Shown here: piece by piece, positions 22,728 through 35,290 of the stretch
How positions within the stretch are numbered: the stretch's first letter is position 1
Layout: the number at the start of each line of letters is the position of its first letter
NCBI RefSeq assembly: GCF_041296385.1
Contig: NC_091015.1
Location: 58,346,345 to 58,410,344 of the forward strand
DNA length: 64,000 nucleotides
Direction: 5' to 3'
DNA from: Aphelocoma coerulescens
Taxonomy: Eukaryota > Chordata > Aves > Passeriformes > Corvidae
Program-made: the position numbers and the translations under genes
The notes under the pieces: generated by a model
Database searches by the model: none
Told to the model about the DNA's origin: nothing
Seen by the model: only the letters and a program-made list of their open reading frames with translations

Positions 22728-25675
22728 GTAAATGAAGTGAAACGTGGCTTCTCTGTAGCAAAAGCGGAAATGTCTCTACTGGCAGTAAAAGGAATGGATT
22801 CACGTGTTGTGTAGTCATGGATCAGCTGTTCTCATCATGCCTGCTTTCTGCTGACTCAGCCCAGCATGGCTCAGACAAGTGAAACCAGCACTCAGCCTGC
22901 CAGGCTGGCAGGTCTGGGGACCAAAGAGGAATATTCAGCCCATGTGCTCATCTCTCCCTTTCTTCTTCCCGTGTTCCAGACAGCTAAGGCTCCAAGCCTG
23001 ATATTTTCATATTACATAAGCCACCAGGTAACAACACCATAAAAAGGAACAGTAAAAGTGCTTTTTAAATTACATATTTGTTCTCACGTTGTAGCAGACC
23101 ATGAGTTTTACTGTAAAGTAGGTGATCCCTCCGTACTGAAAGTGTTCTGTACTAAGTGGAGCTGTCTTTGTCAGCTCATGAACAACTAAAGTGTGGCATA
23201 AAAGGAAAAGGGCAGAGCCTGGGAAATCAGTATTAATCACTCCTGTCACCACTGGGAGGGGCAGCTTGTCCAGTATTAAATGTTTCTGTGGGCAATCCAA
23301 AGATGCTGTGGCAACAGCAGCCAGGCCTTCGCAGGCACAGGCATAGGGAAGGAGGCGATGGAGTTGTCCTCATTCTGCTGCATCCAGTCAGCTTCAGTGG
23401 GATCCAAGTGGGTACCCTTCGGAGCTCTGCCAGATTGCTTCTGTTACAAAGCTTTGCTGTAGTCACAAGAAGTGACTATATGTTATATAGTCTATAGTCA
23501 TATAGTGATATATGTTAGCAGTTCCTGGGTGCACTCCTGCACTCCTGCACCCTTGCACGGAGTAAACCCCCAGCTCAATCAAAACCAAGCTGTAGTTGAC
23601 TTAATTTTACATTTAAAAAAAGTATTTTTATCCTACAATGAATACAAAAAGTAGGCAGTCGTGCCATACTCATATCTGGGTACATGAGTTCCTCAGTGCT
23701 TGTTTTCCCCCAAGGTTTTATTGCCCACATACACTTGCAAGCGTTTGGTCTCTTAGCTTGAGTTAGCCTTGTACTGGGCACACTTTCCTGCTCGGAGGAA
23801 ACCAGCTCCCACGTAAGCTTGCATTGTGATCCATCATAAGATATACTCTGGGCAGTTTCCAGTATCAAGACCTTCTGGAGTACAGTTAGCCTACACATCA
23901 TTACAAGATACGTGGCTGCCTATGTATGGAAGATGGAAGCCATCAATACCTTCCAGCATAACACTCATAAACATGGAAAGGGTGTGAACAGGGAAGGGCA
24001 AAAACTGCAGCTATGAGATCATAGTCCTGCTTTAGAGCCACAGTGACCTTTAGATGGCTGTTGCTTAATGAAAGTAATGACTGACACTTTGCATTCCTGA
24101 ACATCCACCAACACAGCACGGAAATTTTTCACTTTGTCTTAGAGCAAGTTACCAGAACTTCAAACAAGTGATTTGCTTTTTTCCCACAGATCTCTTAATA
24201 AGTCAGTTCTCCTCTGAAGGCTTTATTCTGATTATTACAATTACAATGTTATAAACAGTAATGACTTGTCTCCTTGTTAGCTCTGACTAGTCAAGTACTA
24301 TTTCCCAATTTAAAATTGAGGAAGCCACAGTCAGTAGGTATCAGTACAGGGGGCATAATCTACATCTTCTGACTCAGAGTCCTGTGCTTTAAACAGCAGA
24401 CCATACTTCCTTCTTCAACAGATTTATGATAGTATTTAAGGGAACCACTTTAAGACAAGTTCCCCTAAAATATTTAAAGAGATGCAGCATAAACACATTA
24501 TAGCCATATTTAAGCCTTACCATGGTCACTGGTGCATTTAATTTTAGTGTAGACCATTAGATGTCCCCAGCTTTCCTCCTTTTCCTAAAGAACCATTTTT
24601 ATTCTGTACAGTTTGATCATGCTGCTTTATCCATAGCGTAAGAATTGCCCTGTAGCAATTGCACTAATTGGCAAAGAGATGTTATACTAAACAAATCAAA
24701 AATCAGCAAAGGAAGTGATATGGCAGCTAATTGTTCATTTCACTAAATCCGATTATCCTTTTGCCTAAAGTTCTATTTTATCACTCAGATCCAATCCCAT
24801 TTTGGTACTCCTAACATAAATTTTTGGTGACATAGTGTAAGGACTAAGTATTTTATCACCACTATCTTTTGACCATGAGTTTCAGGGGTGATTATCATCA
24901 GTTACCAAAACGAGGGAGTGCAGAAAAAAAGGTGTATATCTGATTTGATCTAAATAACACATATAGTTCTATCATCCATTTAGAAGAAATTGTAAAATTC
25001 TTACGACCTATGAGTGAAATTTCTCCTTAGCATCCCATAATCAAAAGCACGAGGAAGAAATCCTACCACTTCCTTCAAATTTGATACTCCTTTATGTTAT
25101 GTTTCAAAATTTAGAGGCATTATTAATCCTAATTTCCTCAATGTTAATTTTTATTTGTGAGAATTTTATATTTCTGATATGTGAGGAGAAACCTGAACCA
25201 GAAGATACATTGATAGAGAGCTCAGCTGGGCGGGGGCCATGCTTATCCTTGTGCTTGCAGAGCTGCAATCACAAGAATGCTCAGTATGTCATCCTAGCCC
25301 TGTTCTAATGCTAAATAAGAAAAACACATCTTCAGTCTACATTCCAGGTGTGATACAGATCAGAATGAAGAAGTGAGAGGCTGGAGAAGTGGGAAAACAG
25401 GTCTAAATCAATACTTTTGGTACGCTTACTTAGGGTAGGTAAACTTGTGTATAGTGGCAATTACAACCAAGTTGCCTTTCAGCCACAAGCTAAAGGTAAG
25501 TGACTATGTCTGATTTTTGCTTGAGGAGAGGATGCTGGCAGAATGGTCTAGAATCAGAAGAGCATCACATGCTTAGTGCCACGGAAAAAAAATATTGTAG
25601 ATGTTTATAGAAAGGTATAATGCCAGACCTGGAAACTGTTGAGCTAGGTAAATAATTTTACCTGCTGCGTTGCTC
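22728..25675. other. Intergenic, no recognised gene
   Basis: AT-rich sequence. A short hairpin-prone TATA/ATAG patch lies at 23,470-23,515, and a degenerate CACTCCTG tandem at 23,530-23,555. No coding, RNA or transposon match recognised. Confidence 0.6.
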
Positions 25676-26322
25676 AGCATGAGCTGGCAATGTGTGCTTG
25701 CAGCACAGAAAGCCAATCTCATCTTGGGCTGCATCAAAACCAGCCTCAAGGCTGGTGGGTGGGGGAGGGGATTCTGCCCCTCTACTCTTCTCTGGTGAGA
25801 GCCCAGCTGGAGTGCTGCATCCACCTCTGGGACCCCCAACATAAGAAGGTCATGGACCTGTTGGAGCAAGTCCAGAGGAGGCCACAGAGATGATGAGATG
25901 GCTGCAGCACCTCTCCTATGAAGACAGGCTGAGAGGGTTGGTTTATTCATCCTGAAGAAGAAAAGGGTCCAAGGAGACCTTAGAGCACTTTCTGTACCTA
26001 AAGGGTACAAGAGAGATGGAGAAGGACATTCAGCAAGGACATACTGTGACAGTACAAGGGGTAATGGCTTTAAACTGACAGAGTAGGTTTAGATTAGATA
26101 TTAGGAAAAAATTCTTTACTGTGAGGGTGATGAGACACTGGAACAGGTTACCCAGAGAAGCTGTGGATGCCCCATCCCCAGCAGTGTTCAAGGTCACATT
26201 GAACAGGGCTTGGAGCTACCTGGTCTTGTGGAAGGTGTCCTGGCCCATGACAGGGGGGCTAGAACTGGATCAGTTTTAAGGTCCTTTCCAACCCAAACCA
26301 TTCTATGGTTCCATGATGATTG
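25676..26322 (+). mobile_element. CR1 LINE fragment with ORF2 C-terminus and 3' end
   Basis: Plus orientation. The translation shows CR1 ORF2 motifs ILPLYSSLVRAQLECCIHLW and DPQHKKVMDLLEQVQRRPQR, then a frameshifted remainder, followed by the full CR1 3' region ('TTACTGTGAGGGTGATGAG', 'GCTGTGGATGCCCCATCCC', 'GGTGTCCTGGCCCATGACAG', 'AACCCAAACCATTCTATGG'). 5'-truncated and dead. Confidence 0.93.
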
Positions 26323-27330
26323 TAGAAGAAGTAGAGCCAATCAAACAGGGACTCCAACCAGCATTAGTGCAATATTTTCCATAAATGCCTACAAGAATAT
26401 TAGATACTAGGTCGATTACAGCACAGCCTAGAATTTTCCTCAAGTCTCAGCAGGCTTCAGAAATATGCCATATTACTGATCACATAATGATAGAGCCTGT
26501 GCTTGTTAATCATATACAACAGAAACGAGAACAAACAGCTCTTCACTGTCTCACATCATGGTTTGTAGTAGTGGGTCTTCATATTAAGCACCAAGGCATT
26601 GCTAGAGTGTTTTCATATATCCTATTAAAAATGTTATTATTTTTACTGCTTAGACTATTCATATCATTATAGTTCAAGAAGATTTACAAGGCAGAAGAGC
26701 TTGTGGAAGACAGCAGCATCTTCTAGTTCAGTAGGAAATAGCTGAAACACTATGAAAACTTGTTTCCCAAAAGCTGAAGATCAGAATTAGTTCAAGATCT
26801 GTGAATGCAAATATATGAAATGCTTTTTCACAATGTCTTGGATAAAAGTGCTTGCTAATTAGCTACATTAACATAGTACTGTATACTGTATATTAGGGTG
26901 CAGTCATGCTCTATCTCCAGATACATGAGACAATGATTACAGAGATAATTGTCCTTAAAGAAAGCAAACCATAAATGTGCAGTGCTATAGATTTACTGAT
27001 ACAAATCAGGTGATTTGTAGTAGTAGCCCCCAAAATGGCCACTTCTACTCTGAATGAGAGCATTTGTGAGGATATCATTTCATGCCCTATTTCCCATCTA
27101 TTGGTAATGGGGCAACTGTGCATAAGAAGAAGTGGATGTAATACAGAATCTCATTGTAATTTAATCCTGGGCAGATTACACTGATTACAGCTATTTACTG
27201 AACCCAGTGTTGCATATAAGTTTCCAAAAAATCCAAAGTCATGCATGATTGTTTGACTTAGATTTTGGCATGAAAGATCTGTAATCAACAGATTTAATTG
27301 CAATGTTTATGGTGGGCTGTTGGAAAAAAG
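26323..27330. other. Intergenic, no recognised gene
   Basis: AT-rich unique-looking sequence between two CR1 copies; nothing recognised. Confidence 0.6.
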
Positions 27331-27472
27331 TTCAGAGCCTTCCAGTCTGGATGGGGTTTCGAGCAACCAGCTCTAGTGGAAGGTGTCCCTGCCCATGGCA
27401 GGGGGGGTTGGAACAAGATGATCCTTAAGGTCCCTTCCGACCCAAGCCATTCTAAGATTCTGTAATTCTGAG
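27331..27472 (+). mobile_element. CR1 LINE 3'-end fragment
   Basis: A short 5'-truncated copy: 'GGATGGGGTTTCGAGCAACC', 'GGTGTCCCTGCCCATGGCAG', 'GATGATCCTTAAGGTCCCTT', ending in the ATTCTAAGATTCTGTAATTC 8-bp-type CR1 tail. Confidence 0.92.
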
Positions 27473-30400
27473 TTTGTTGAAACAAAAAAAAAGGTTTGCT
27501 CTACTTTTGTTCAGTGTTGAACCATTGATGTTACTTACTAAATAATTAATTCTACTTTACATATAAAAATTATGGAGTTTTAAATAATTTTTACCCTTAG
27601 GAATGGGAAACAAAGTACCTGCCATATTGCATTAAAAGCAGATGAAAAATCAAACGTCTGCTTTTTGTGATAATGGACTAAATTTTGCCTTACTCTGCAC
27701 TTATTCTTGCTATGAACATTTCCTTGAAGTGTCATAGGATTTCAGAAGCCCCAACAGGAGACAAGTAGGGTTCTAATGTTATCATATCTTTAATTAAATG
27801 TTTAAAGAAGAAAGGATTAATGACCTTGAAATAGAAGAGTTTTGAAATGCAGCCTTCCCCTAACTATGCTGTGTTTTTATTTCTTCTAATTTTAAAGTAA
27901 TAAACAACTGAATTTAAATATGTGATTCTTTATTCATTCTGGAAGAGAGAAGAATTTTTTATTTTACAAATTGCTCTTACAAGCTTTGATTAAGCTAGCC
28001 CTTAAGATCTGAAGGTCAGAAAGTTTTCACTTAAATTCTGTATTACTAAATAATGCAAACATCAATAATGGAAAGTAACAAAATAGACGAAAGATAGTTG
28101 GGTAACTTTGAATCTCTTAATTATTGCACATTAGGGTATACCTAAAGCAACAGCTTCATTTTATTTACTTTAAAACATTGCTTGCCCTATTTAAAGCATT
28201 GTATTTCATATCTTATAAAGAATTCTGTTCAACTATGTCATCAATTCAATCCAAGTACTTTTTGAAACAAAGGACAGAGTAGCCTTCAAAGAGGCAGAAA
28301 ATAATATATGTCCTTTGCTTCTATTTTACAATATGTAATTAAATATTTTATTGGTTTTGCCTGTATATTCAATGCAAGAAAAATACCTTTTCCTGTTTAC
28401 TACACTACAATAAGGCTTGGCCTGAAAACTGCTTGTATAAATTGAAGACTGCTAGGTATATTACATTAAAGATATGGAAGAAATTAAATCGGGTTGAATT
28501 TTGGAAGATCCTTTCTAAGTCATCATTGATGTAGCAGGCACTTCAACAGTATTTTCTATTCTGAAATAGCTTATAAAATATTCAAATAGAAATAATTTTA
28601 CATAGCTTGCAATGTGTGGATGGAGGTACGGAATTAGGTAGTCAGTCATTATGCAGCATAATGCTTGCTAGTACAGAGACATCATTTCTTGCTACCTGGA
28701 ACAAACAGGACAGTAAAAAAGTTCCCAACAGAAATACCTCCACTTGGTAAATTTCCCTAAAAATCACAGCTGAAATTCAGTTCTGTCATTTAACTGATGC
28801 TTCATACAGCAGGTAGAGAGGTTCACACCACTATAAGTAATCCTCTCTATTGGCAGCGAAGTTTTTATTTTCATCATTTCACATGGGGAAGAGCCTATAA
28901 GTTTCTGTTCAATTATCTAGAACTCCTTTACTGCATTTTTTGAGAAGACATCAAAATAAACTCCCTCTTATGGGCTGTGTGCTTGTGCCCCAACAGAGAC
29001 GAGCATGTTGCTCGCGTGTGGGGTGGGAAGCATCTGCCCTTTGCCTGGGGGGATGTGCCTCTACTCCTGTGCCTGTGAGCAGCTGCTGCCCAAACAGGCA
29101 GCTCAGCTCTTCGCTTGCTGCCAGGTGATTTGCCACCTACTCACTAATTCAGATACGGAATGTGCTCTTCCCACTCAGTAAAGTGCTGTGGAGGGGTTTT
29201 GAACCAAGGTGAACTGAAAGCCAGACATACTTTTTAGCATGCTCATGTGGGCCGATTCTCCATATCCACATCTGTGCATATTGCCACTGTCACTGTGTAC
29301 ATGGAATCTTCTACATAGATTGGAATCTATTATGTGAAAGCACCTTCCAGTCAGGAGAAAGAATTTGCCATTCTGCTGTGAACAGAGCAGAATCACACTG
29401 CTGGAAGGTACTAGGAGATGACAACAGGGGCCAAGGCCTAATTTTAGGTTCAAGGGGGATGACAGGCATGCAAAGAGGAAAGCAAGGACCTGATTTAAAA
29501 GCTGTCAATTCAAAGTTCCTCCTTCAAATATGAGAATTGAATGAATCATTTCCCAGGAGCATGGTCCAGGAAGCACAGCTGTGGTCATTATTCTCCGGAA
29601 ACAGCATACTCTGGTGCACAACTGTCTGAGACCTTACAAAAATGGGAAGATCAAACAAAAGATGGAAGACCCTGAGCTCAGTGTTGTTTCATGGTCCATA
29701 CAGGGAGGAGTTTATGACTTTTCCCAGTTTAAAATAGCTCCTTAACACACATACTGATGGGTTTACGAAGAGACACCTCTAATAACTTCTGAAGGCTGTG
29801 AAGATCCTCATGTCCTACTGTTAAACCTGTTCATATTATGAGGTTTTTATCTTACACATTCCAAACATAATGAATGGAACAAAGTTTTTCTGTTACATAA
29901 TGTAACAAATGCCAGTACAGGCAGCTCTTCTGAAAAGTTTGGTTTGACCACAAAAATCTGGGGATAAAGAAATGGCAACAGGATTTGCTGACCACGCTGC
30001 CAGAGGATTCCTCTTAAAAATGCTTGCTTGACAATGTTCAAAGGAGAAATTATAGACAAACTTGTGCTAGTGCAGTCTGCAAAAAAATAAGATGCAAAAA
30101 ATGTTGTTTAGTCTTCTCTTTCATCATTCTCCTGGCTGTATAAAAATGTATGTGGGGCAAGCAGGCAACAAAATGCAGCATCAGTAGTGTGCTTTTGAAC
30201 AAAAAGTGGAAGGAAAGAATGAGTTGATGAAGGGCATTTTTACAATACATGCCTTTTTCTAATTTTTTTTCATCAAGGGAGATAACTGTGGCTCACATTG
30301 TTTCTAATTGTTGTGGGATATCCACAGGACCTCCCATAGTCTGACTCAGACATTGAAGATGAGAGTTTGAGAGACACTGGCTTAGCCAGTTTGTGGTATG

Positions 30401-33400
30401 ACACTGCAATTCAGTCAATACCTTTGCAAAAGTTACATACATTAGGGCAGATTTCAGTGCACCATTTGTCATATATGATTCATACTGGCATAAAGTAGCT
30501 GGACAGGGCTTGACTAATGCCATTATGTAAACATTACTGTAAGGAATTTATAATACAAATTATATTTTGCAAGCTCATGAGTTTATCCCTAATACTTCAT
30601 GGATTCCCTCTGCAGGTCCAGAAAGTTCTTGGTGTCATATACACAGACTGAAATTTTTGTGATGCGTTTCTTAAGTGGTATTTTCTTCTGAAGAATCTGA
30701 CATTCAGCTGATTTGTACATGCAATTTCCATTCAGACTGATGTATAAACTACAGTGTTGTGTTCCTTTTAAACTAGTATGTTGGTAGGCCTAGATACTTA
30801 GCACCGTTTCCTCTCCTTTCAGATACAGACCTGGCGACATACACAAATAAGATAATTAAAGGAACACGAGATAGGTTACTCCTACTTCCAATATTATGTT
30901 TAAATGAATGCTTAATTCACTTATCCACTCTCTTGCAAGCGTTGAAAGGCTTATCAGCAGTCACTTTCACAATCAGCTGGCATTACCTCCAACCTACTTA
31001 GCTAGGAATTTTACTACGACTAGGCAGAACTGACATTCAATTGCCCTTGGAATCATTCTAGGATAGCAAGTGAATTTCACAAAGTTAAAATCAAAGGCTA
31101 ACCACTTCTCTACTGGTACAATCCTTCGTGCTTCTGTAACTCTGATAACACTAGATGTGCATATGTCTGTCTATTTTCAGGCTTCTGGTCTTGAGTATCC
31201 TTTCTGTACCACAATGTCTACATGCACTTACAGCATCTGCTTGCTCCACTTTTCACAGGCTTCAAAGAATGTACTTTGGATTGGTTAGCTGGATGTGAGT
31301 CATCATAGCAGGTCAATTCATTTTTCCGTGGTGTGTTTTGTTCCACCTCATGCATGTCACTTTTTCCTATTCAATCTTACCTGTATTACCTGCTTGGTAT
31401 GGCAGTTCAGCAGTGACGGTTTGCAGGGATGAATCAGCCAAAGAATTTTTTCTTTACTATGTAGATGACTCAATATGACTTTTCATTCAGTGTACCTAGT
31501 GTTTATATGCTAATTCTTTAAATGTTACGTTTTGTTTGTCAGAAATGTATGCAGTGATTCAATGGTAACCATCTCCTTCTGTATAAAACTCATATATAAG
31601 GTCTAAATACATGCACATCAAAATAAATGCCAAAAGAATCGCTCAGTAAGAGATGAGAAATTTTACTTGAAATGTATTATTTGTTAAGAGCAAAGGTAAA
31701 AATTAAAGATGAAAACTTAAGGCTCACCAGAATTCTTTTTCAGGAGTGCTATAGTTGTACTCAGTCATCTCCACTCTTGGGCTGTGACAGTTTGCTGACA
31801 CCATATCTCATCACTGACAAACAAAATGTCATGCTTCAGCTCATTTCATTTCCTGTGTTCTCCCTTGCTCACACAGAATAATAAACCATATATGAGAATG
31901 GCATATTAACCAGATTATATGCAGAGAAATGGAGGAATTAAGAATGGTGACTCTTTAGGAAATAGAAAAGGGAATACTGTAAGGAATGGAAGACTGTAGG
32001 CAATTATTATTAGGAAGCTGAGGTGAAGACACAATACCTGCGAAAAAGCAGCAATCTTAGAGTGTCTTGATTAAGGTGAGCTTGAAAGTTTTAGGGCTTT
32101 TGCATGTTCAGTGAGGGACATAAGGACAGGGTTTTTCTTGCCATGATACCTAATACGTAACCATAGATGCATGCAAGGGTCTTTGCAAAGATTTAGGAAC
32201 ACTTTTTAAAGTTAGGTAATAATTGAAGCAATTATATATTCATAAACCTATCATAAACATACCAGAGAAGTTATTTGGCAGAAGAACTCTCATGCTAGGC
32301 CCAGCAAGAGAACCAAGGATTTCTGTTGCAGTAGAATTTATGAACATATTGTGGTCATTAGCTGTCCCTGACTTTCTTCTTCTACTTTTCTTCACATTCT
32401 ACCTGCACCAGAAGAAGTCTTCCCAAAAAAAAAAAAAAAAAAGAAGAAATTGCTAGGCTGGTAATATTTGCTAAAGATCTTTCCATGTGTGAGCCAGCAT
32501 GAGAGCAGTCTGAGGTGTGGCCAGGATGTTCTTCAGTACCAGTCATGCAGAGTGCTGAAAAGTCCTATGGGAAACACAGGAATTATAGTACAAGTCAGGG
32601 CAACTCTTAGGGTAGCTGGAATTTTTCCAGGAACCAAACTGGCCTGTGGAAACTTTGGAATGGAGATAAATACCTATTCCTTCCATTTGCTTTCTGCTCT
32701 GTACTGCACCTGAAAGGAACTAAGCTGCCTGACACTGCCTCAATTTTGTAGTGCTCTCAATATTAATTCACTGCCTCAGTTCTGTAGTGCTGCAGAAGAA
32801 GAACACAACTGCATGAAATAAAAAGATAAATTCTGTCTGGAGCACCATATAACTGTGAAGAGCTAACTGATGAAAATTAAAAGAAATGTACAACAAGGTC
32901 ACTTATTTAATGGGCAGTGCAGAGATCCCTGAGGTAGCCCCAGCAGAAGTACTCCTCAAAGCAAAAGCCTCTAGAAGCAGTGCTGTAAGCCATTTAGCTC
33001 TGCATTATAGCACAGAGGTAGCTTTCACACCACTGTCACTGTACAACACACAGCATTGTCACCATCAAGGGGGGAAAATCCTCTTTTCCCCTTCTAACTT
33101 AAAAACTCACTTATAGAAAGGAACGAAAAAAGTTTTAAAAACAATTACCATGTGAATCACGTTTCCACCATTACCCTCAGCTTTGCCTAAATAAAGAGGG
33201 GATACTGATAGAAGTGATAGGGAGCTCATTTTTTCCTAGCCACAAGATAAAGCTAAAAGTAATAATATTCATGTCATGGTTTTGACTTATTTCCCGAGAG
33301 GAGTAGTGTATCTCCTGAATCTACTACCAGCTGCAAATGCCATGCTGATAAAATTCATCTCTCAGAGTGGAAAGATTACACTGTACAAAGCTGCTATGTA

Positions 33401-34100
33401 ATTTAATATTGGATTTTCTCCTTGTTGCCGGATTAGCTCTCTTTTCATGATTACTGACACATGAAATAAAGAACAGTGACCAGAACGCTTTTAAGATTAA
33501 GCCAGATTTTATCATATAATGGACTTTTATCAGAGTGGGAGAAAAACAGGGTTTATAAAAGCAACAGCTAGTTAGTGGTTACAGAAAGAAAGTAAATCTG
33601 CAATTAAACTATAGTGGTGGTACATTAGAGTGAGTAATGGTAGCTGGACTTAGTTAATTACAGCTGGAAACATTTAAAATAGCAGGAACAGTTCTATACT
33701 GAAACCATATGATGTGTTTTGGCTTGATTACTCTCAGAAGGCCCAGTGCTGTACAACCCTTCAGGCAAAACACCTGCTGGGATCTATATGCTTATAAAGA
33801 GAGATTACAGACACATTTTAAAGCTGATAAAGATTGGATTAAAGCAACAATTACATAGCTATTGCCCAGTTCTGTGCAATATAATTTGCATTATCTTTCC
33901 TCTTTGTGGAAAAATACTGTTTGGATTAGTCATTCGCATGGACTACTGGATACAGTTATGGCTCAGGAAAACTGTGATAATTGTGTTCTTGGATGTTCAT
34001 GTAATGGCCATGTCTCAGCATGGAAGGTAGAGTATATTTAAAACAGTGGTTTCTGGTAGAGGTTTTGTGATCTCAGCTGTATTTCCATACTGGACTGTAC
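27473..34100. other. Intergenic, no recognised gene
   Basis: 6.6 kb of mostly AT-rich sequence. A GC-richer patch at 28,970-29,130 has short open frames without a family match. A poly-A run lies near 32,425-32,442. No transposon, RNA gene or exon recognised. Confidence 0.55.
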
Positions 34101-34109
34101 ACTGCCTGA

Positions 34110-34650
34110 GGCCAGAACCCCTGACTGTGCACCATCAATTATTTATGCACACCCCGAGGCAGAGAGGGCAACTTGTTAAGGCAGCAGAGGATGCTCCTCA
34201 CATGTCCACCAGTGCGTGCTGTGGGGAGGTCTGGGCCCTGCTGCAAGGACAGCTACAGGGACACACCACAGCCTGCATCACCAGCACTTACCTTCACCTG
34301 CCATGTGCTTCTTCAGGTATTCTTGCAGCACAGCTGGGATATTCAGCTGTCCTGTTTGCTAGGCTGACTGCACACCGAGAAGGCACAGGAGAGAAGGTCA
34401 TGCCACACTCCAGCTCCACAAGGGCCAAGTGCTTGGTGACTGTTGGGGCCAGAGTCTGCCCTGCACCTACAATGACAAGCACAAAGCAGTGTTGGTAGTA
34501 GACAAACATAGCCACAGCAGCTATACCTGTTTTCACTTTGGCTTTCACCTGCAGCTGCAGACCTTCCTCCAGCAATGCCAGCTGAACACCAGACCCTGGG
34601 ACGCCAAGCACTGCCTAGCAAAACTCTCTGGAGCTGACTGTGACAGGCTC
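34110..34650. other. GC-richer patch with overlapping open frames on both strands, unidentified
   Basis: Base composition is clearly higher in GC than the surroundings. Frames of 150 codons (plus, 34046-34498) and 105 codons (minus, 34294-34611) overlap. I recognise no domain, signal peptide or splice-bounded exon in either. It could be a decayed processed copy, a lncRNA exon, an unrecognised repeat or a regulatory element. Confidence 0.35.
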
Positions 34651-34829
34651 TGGCTACAACCTAAGCTAATGAGAACAGGAAAAGTATTTTGTATTGAATT
34701 GTAGGAACCCAGAGCGTCGAGAATATTTCTCTGCCTGTTTTTAAGGGTTCTTACCCCCCTGAACAACACTGTTTTTACCTCCAACCTTGGAAAAAATTAC
34801 CAACGATCAGACAAGAACTAGAAAATACA

Positions 34830-35290
34830 GTGGTGTGAATTAGGTGATAGACTACTATGTAAGATTGTCACAGGGTGAAAAATTTAGAGGTTTTGGGCTT
34901 CTCTTTGTAGTAAATAGATAAGAGTAAAAAAATATAAAAATGGAAGATTGTTGTTGTTCTCTAAACCTTCTTCTCCTTCTTCTGCTACTCCATGTTCTGC
35001 AGTAAAAGTAGTTTGAGATGATTGGATAGAGAATTCCACAGTTCCTGCCCGTGTTACTGAATAATTGGTAAAAAAGTGAAAATAATATGCCTTTTTAGTA
35101 ACTATTGGTTAAATTATCTTTAAAAGGCCATGTAAATCTTGATAATTCGACTTCTCTCCTGCTTTCTGTGCTCTGTGTTATGCCTGGGTCATGCCAGCAG
35201 CTCTGTTCCTCTGATAAGACTTAATAAATAACTATCCAGCAGCATTGAAACTCCAGGAACAGTCTCGGTTTATCTTTGAAACTCCTTGCA
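34830..35290 (+). mobile_element. LTR-like block (possible solo LTR)
   Basis: The block starts near TGTGAATTAGG (34834) or TGTCACAGGG (34867). It has an A/T-rich U3-like part, a TTTAAAAGG / TGTAAATCTTG TATA-like segment near 35,118-35,135, and an AATAAATAA polyadenylation signal at 35,223-35,231, and ends near TTGCA (about 35,290). No clear target-site duplication was found, so the ends are approximate and the call is an inference from organisation. Confidence 0.45.
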
